NCBI GenBank assembly: GCA_963741625.1
Contig: CAVUIT010000002.1
Span: 273,564 to 337,563, forward strand
Source of the DNA: CAWBBA01 sp963741625
GTDB taxonomy: Bacteria; Desulfobacterota; Desulfomonilia; Desulfomonilales; Desulfomonilaceae
Direction: 5' to 3'
Length of the DNA: 64,000 nt
In this document: positions 62,764 to 64,000 of the stretch, in pieces
Numbering within the stretch: position 1 is the first letter of the stretch
Layout: every line of letters starts with the position of its first letter
Notes under the pieces: generated by a model
Seen by the model: the letters and a program-made list of their open reading frames with translations, nothing else
Told to the model about the DNA's origin: nothing
Database searches by the model: none
Made by a program: the position numbers and the translations under genes

Positions 62764-63770
62764 ATGATTAAGCAGCAGAAAGATGGCCTTATTTCAGGGA
62801 CGCCTAAGGCAAGGATTTTTCCATTTTGCCTGGGCATGGCCATTTTCTTTGCGGCCCTGACTGCCGGATGCAGCCAAGGCCCAAGAGGTCTTGATGAGTC
62901 GGAAACAGCGGCTATGCGAGAGGTGCGGGAGCTTGCTGGGGCTGCGGCTCTACTTTTGAATGTATATATGGACGCCAGAGTCACCGAGATGCTTATGGGA
63001 TCTAAGACGGGAGGGCCGCTGAAAGACGCTTTGACCATGCCTGAGATCCAGGCTGACGCAAATGCTATCCTGAGAGATTGGCTCAAAGTTGCTGTAGCCT
63101 ACGAAGCAATTCTGCTGCTTGACAAGAACGGCATCTGTTTAGCATCAGCACCTGCTGGCCTAGTGAATCGTGATTTCTCCAATGATGAAGCATTTCAAGG
63201 TGCCGTAAAGGGCCAATTGACTATTACTGATGCCCACAAGTCTGAAGTCCTCATTTCTCTGGACCCCAAATCGAAAGGATGGACTGCCGTGATTGCCGTA
63301 CCTGTAGTAGCCGAGAACGGGACGGCAGGAGTGCTCATGGCCTTTTTGAATTGGTCACGGCTAAGAATGACAGTTTTGGGTGTGCACGTAGGCAGATTCG
63401 GCTACGTGTACGTTGTAAACCGTAAGAATCGGATTATCATTCACCCGGGGAGGACTACTACGGTCTGAGCCTTAGGGACCCTAAAATCGATCTTCCTGAA
63501 GTTGACGATGCAATAACAAGAAAGGCTGAAAACTGCTTTTACGACCTCAGAGTAATCAGCCTCAACAGGTCGCGTACGAATTTCGAGGGCTATGCTTACC
63601 CGAGAGGATATCGGAACTTCCCCGGACTAGGTTGGACAGTTTGTGCGTGCGCCTCAGAAAGCGAGATAGTGGCATGGGACCCGATTTTGCGGTGGTTTTT
63701 TCGTTGGGCACCTCAGAAACTGGATGATAATACTCAGCGGGTACCATTTCGTTCTTTCAAATCTCCATAG
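62764..63770 (+). CDS. Cache-domain sensor-like protein, broken by a missing base
   Basis: The first frame (to 63468) has an N-terminal hydrophobic segment (FPFCLGMAIFFAALTAGC, lipobox-like) and a double-Cache ligand-binding domain with AILLLDKNGICLASAP and WTAVIAVPVVAENGTAGVL, ending at YVYVVNRKNRIIIHPG. Near 63450 the frame changes, and the second frame continues EDYYGLSLRDPKIDLPEVDD through NFPGLGWTVCACASESE to a stop at 63768-63770. Joining needs one base added, the opposite sign to the other breaks in this window. The joined protein has about 335 residues: a periplasmic sensing module with no kinase or methyl-accepting output visible, possibly truncated at its C-terminus. Confidence 0.65.
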
Positions 63771-63867
63771 CGGGCAAACTTCAAGGAACAAACATGGGTC
63801 GGGTCAGGAAATGTCCGTTCCGTCAGCAAGAAATCAAAGTAGTAACGGTGGTATGCCCTCTTTAATT

Positions 63868-64000
63868 CTGGGGACACCATACTTAATTGATGCTTTGTAT
63901 TAGGATTTGCGCTATTTTCAGAATTCCGGAAATTTCCGGGACACCATACCCAATTTCCGCCTCAGTTGGAGAATTAAGAGAGGTGTCCCCAGATTTGGGC
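63868..64000. repeat. GGGGACACCAT-type repeats at the window edge
   Basis: GGGGACACCATACTTAATT at about 63870, GGGACACCATACCCAATT at about 63938, and the inverted GGTGTCCCCAGATTTGGG at about 63983 are related short repeats. Similar sequences flank REP-associated or IS200-like transposase genes in many genomes; any such gene would lie beyond the window. Confidence 0.55.

Overview
The window reads as a chromosomal segment of a strictly anaerobic deltaproteobacterium (Desulfobacterota; a syntrophic or sulfate-reducing type such as the Desulfomonile/Syntrophobacter relatives is my best guess). The grounds are an in-frame UGA that looks like selenocysteine, a large branched-chain-type ABC transporter/acyl-CoA ligase cluster, a PerR-rubrerythrin-cytochrome bd oxygen-defence cluster, long multi-PAS hybrid kinases, a split glycine decarboxylase and many GC-rich palindromic intergenic repeats. 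No 16S rRNA or other taxonomic marker is present, so this placement is inference.

Layout. 0.3-7.8 kb: small heat-shock protein, a receiver/AAA+/LpxC fusion, a membrane protein, an acyl-CoA ligase and an AlkD-like DNA glycosylase. 7.9-14.5 kb: uvrA, a small hypothetical gene, a DUF362 protein, a multi-zinc-ribbon protein and tRNA-Lys(CTT). 14.5-18.2 kb: a long pentapeptide-type repeat membrane protein, bracketed by two tRNA-like fragments. 18.2-37.3 kb: a nearly 19-kb run of minus-strand genes that looks like one catabolic island under a TetR regulator. It holds a four-subunit 2-oxoacid (acetoin-type) dehydrogenase, livGFHM plus substrate-binding protein, an acyl-CoA ligase, an iron-sulfur protein, a LarA-like protein, a NadC-like protein, two MaoC-type hydratase subunits, an SMP-30 lactonase and a PaaI-type thioesterase. 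Immediately upstream of tetR is a DsbA/FrnE-like oxidoreductase whose first redox Cys is replaced by UGA.

38.5-47.5 kb: a small membrane protein, a cluster of DnaA boxes, a giant PAS/GAF hybrid histidine kinase, then perR, rubrerythrin, cydAB and a tiny secreted protein with twin CX3C motifs. 47.8-51 kb: panE, a THEP1-type NTPase, endonuclease V and a DsrE-like protein among palindromic repeats. 51.2-55.7 kb: gcvT-gcvH-gcvPA-gcvPB. 56.0-57.4 kb: an IS3-type element. 57.5-58.9 kb: a Cys/Gly/Ser-rich 70-residue peptide followed by an HPr-kinase-like protein resembling ScmC of RiPP cassettes. 59-64 kb: a PAS kinase, an RluA-type pseudouridine synthase, a small hypothetical gene and a Cache-type sensor protein.

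An important caveat is that nine breaks in eight otherwise intact genes are all of the same kind (one extra base), and one further gene has a break of the opposite sign. Either the source sequence carries uncorrected insertion errors or these genes are decaying. I therefore give the full extent of each broken gene and state where the frame changes. No CRISPR array, prophage or rRNA operon was seen.
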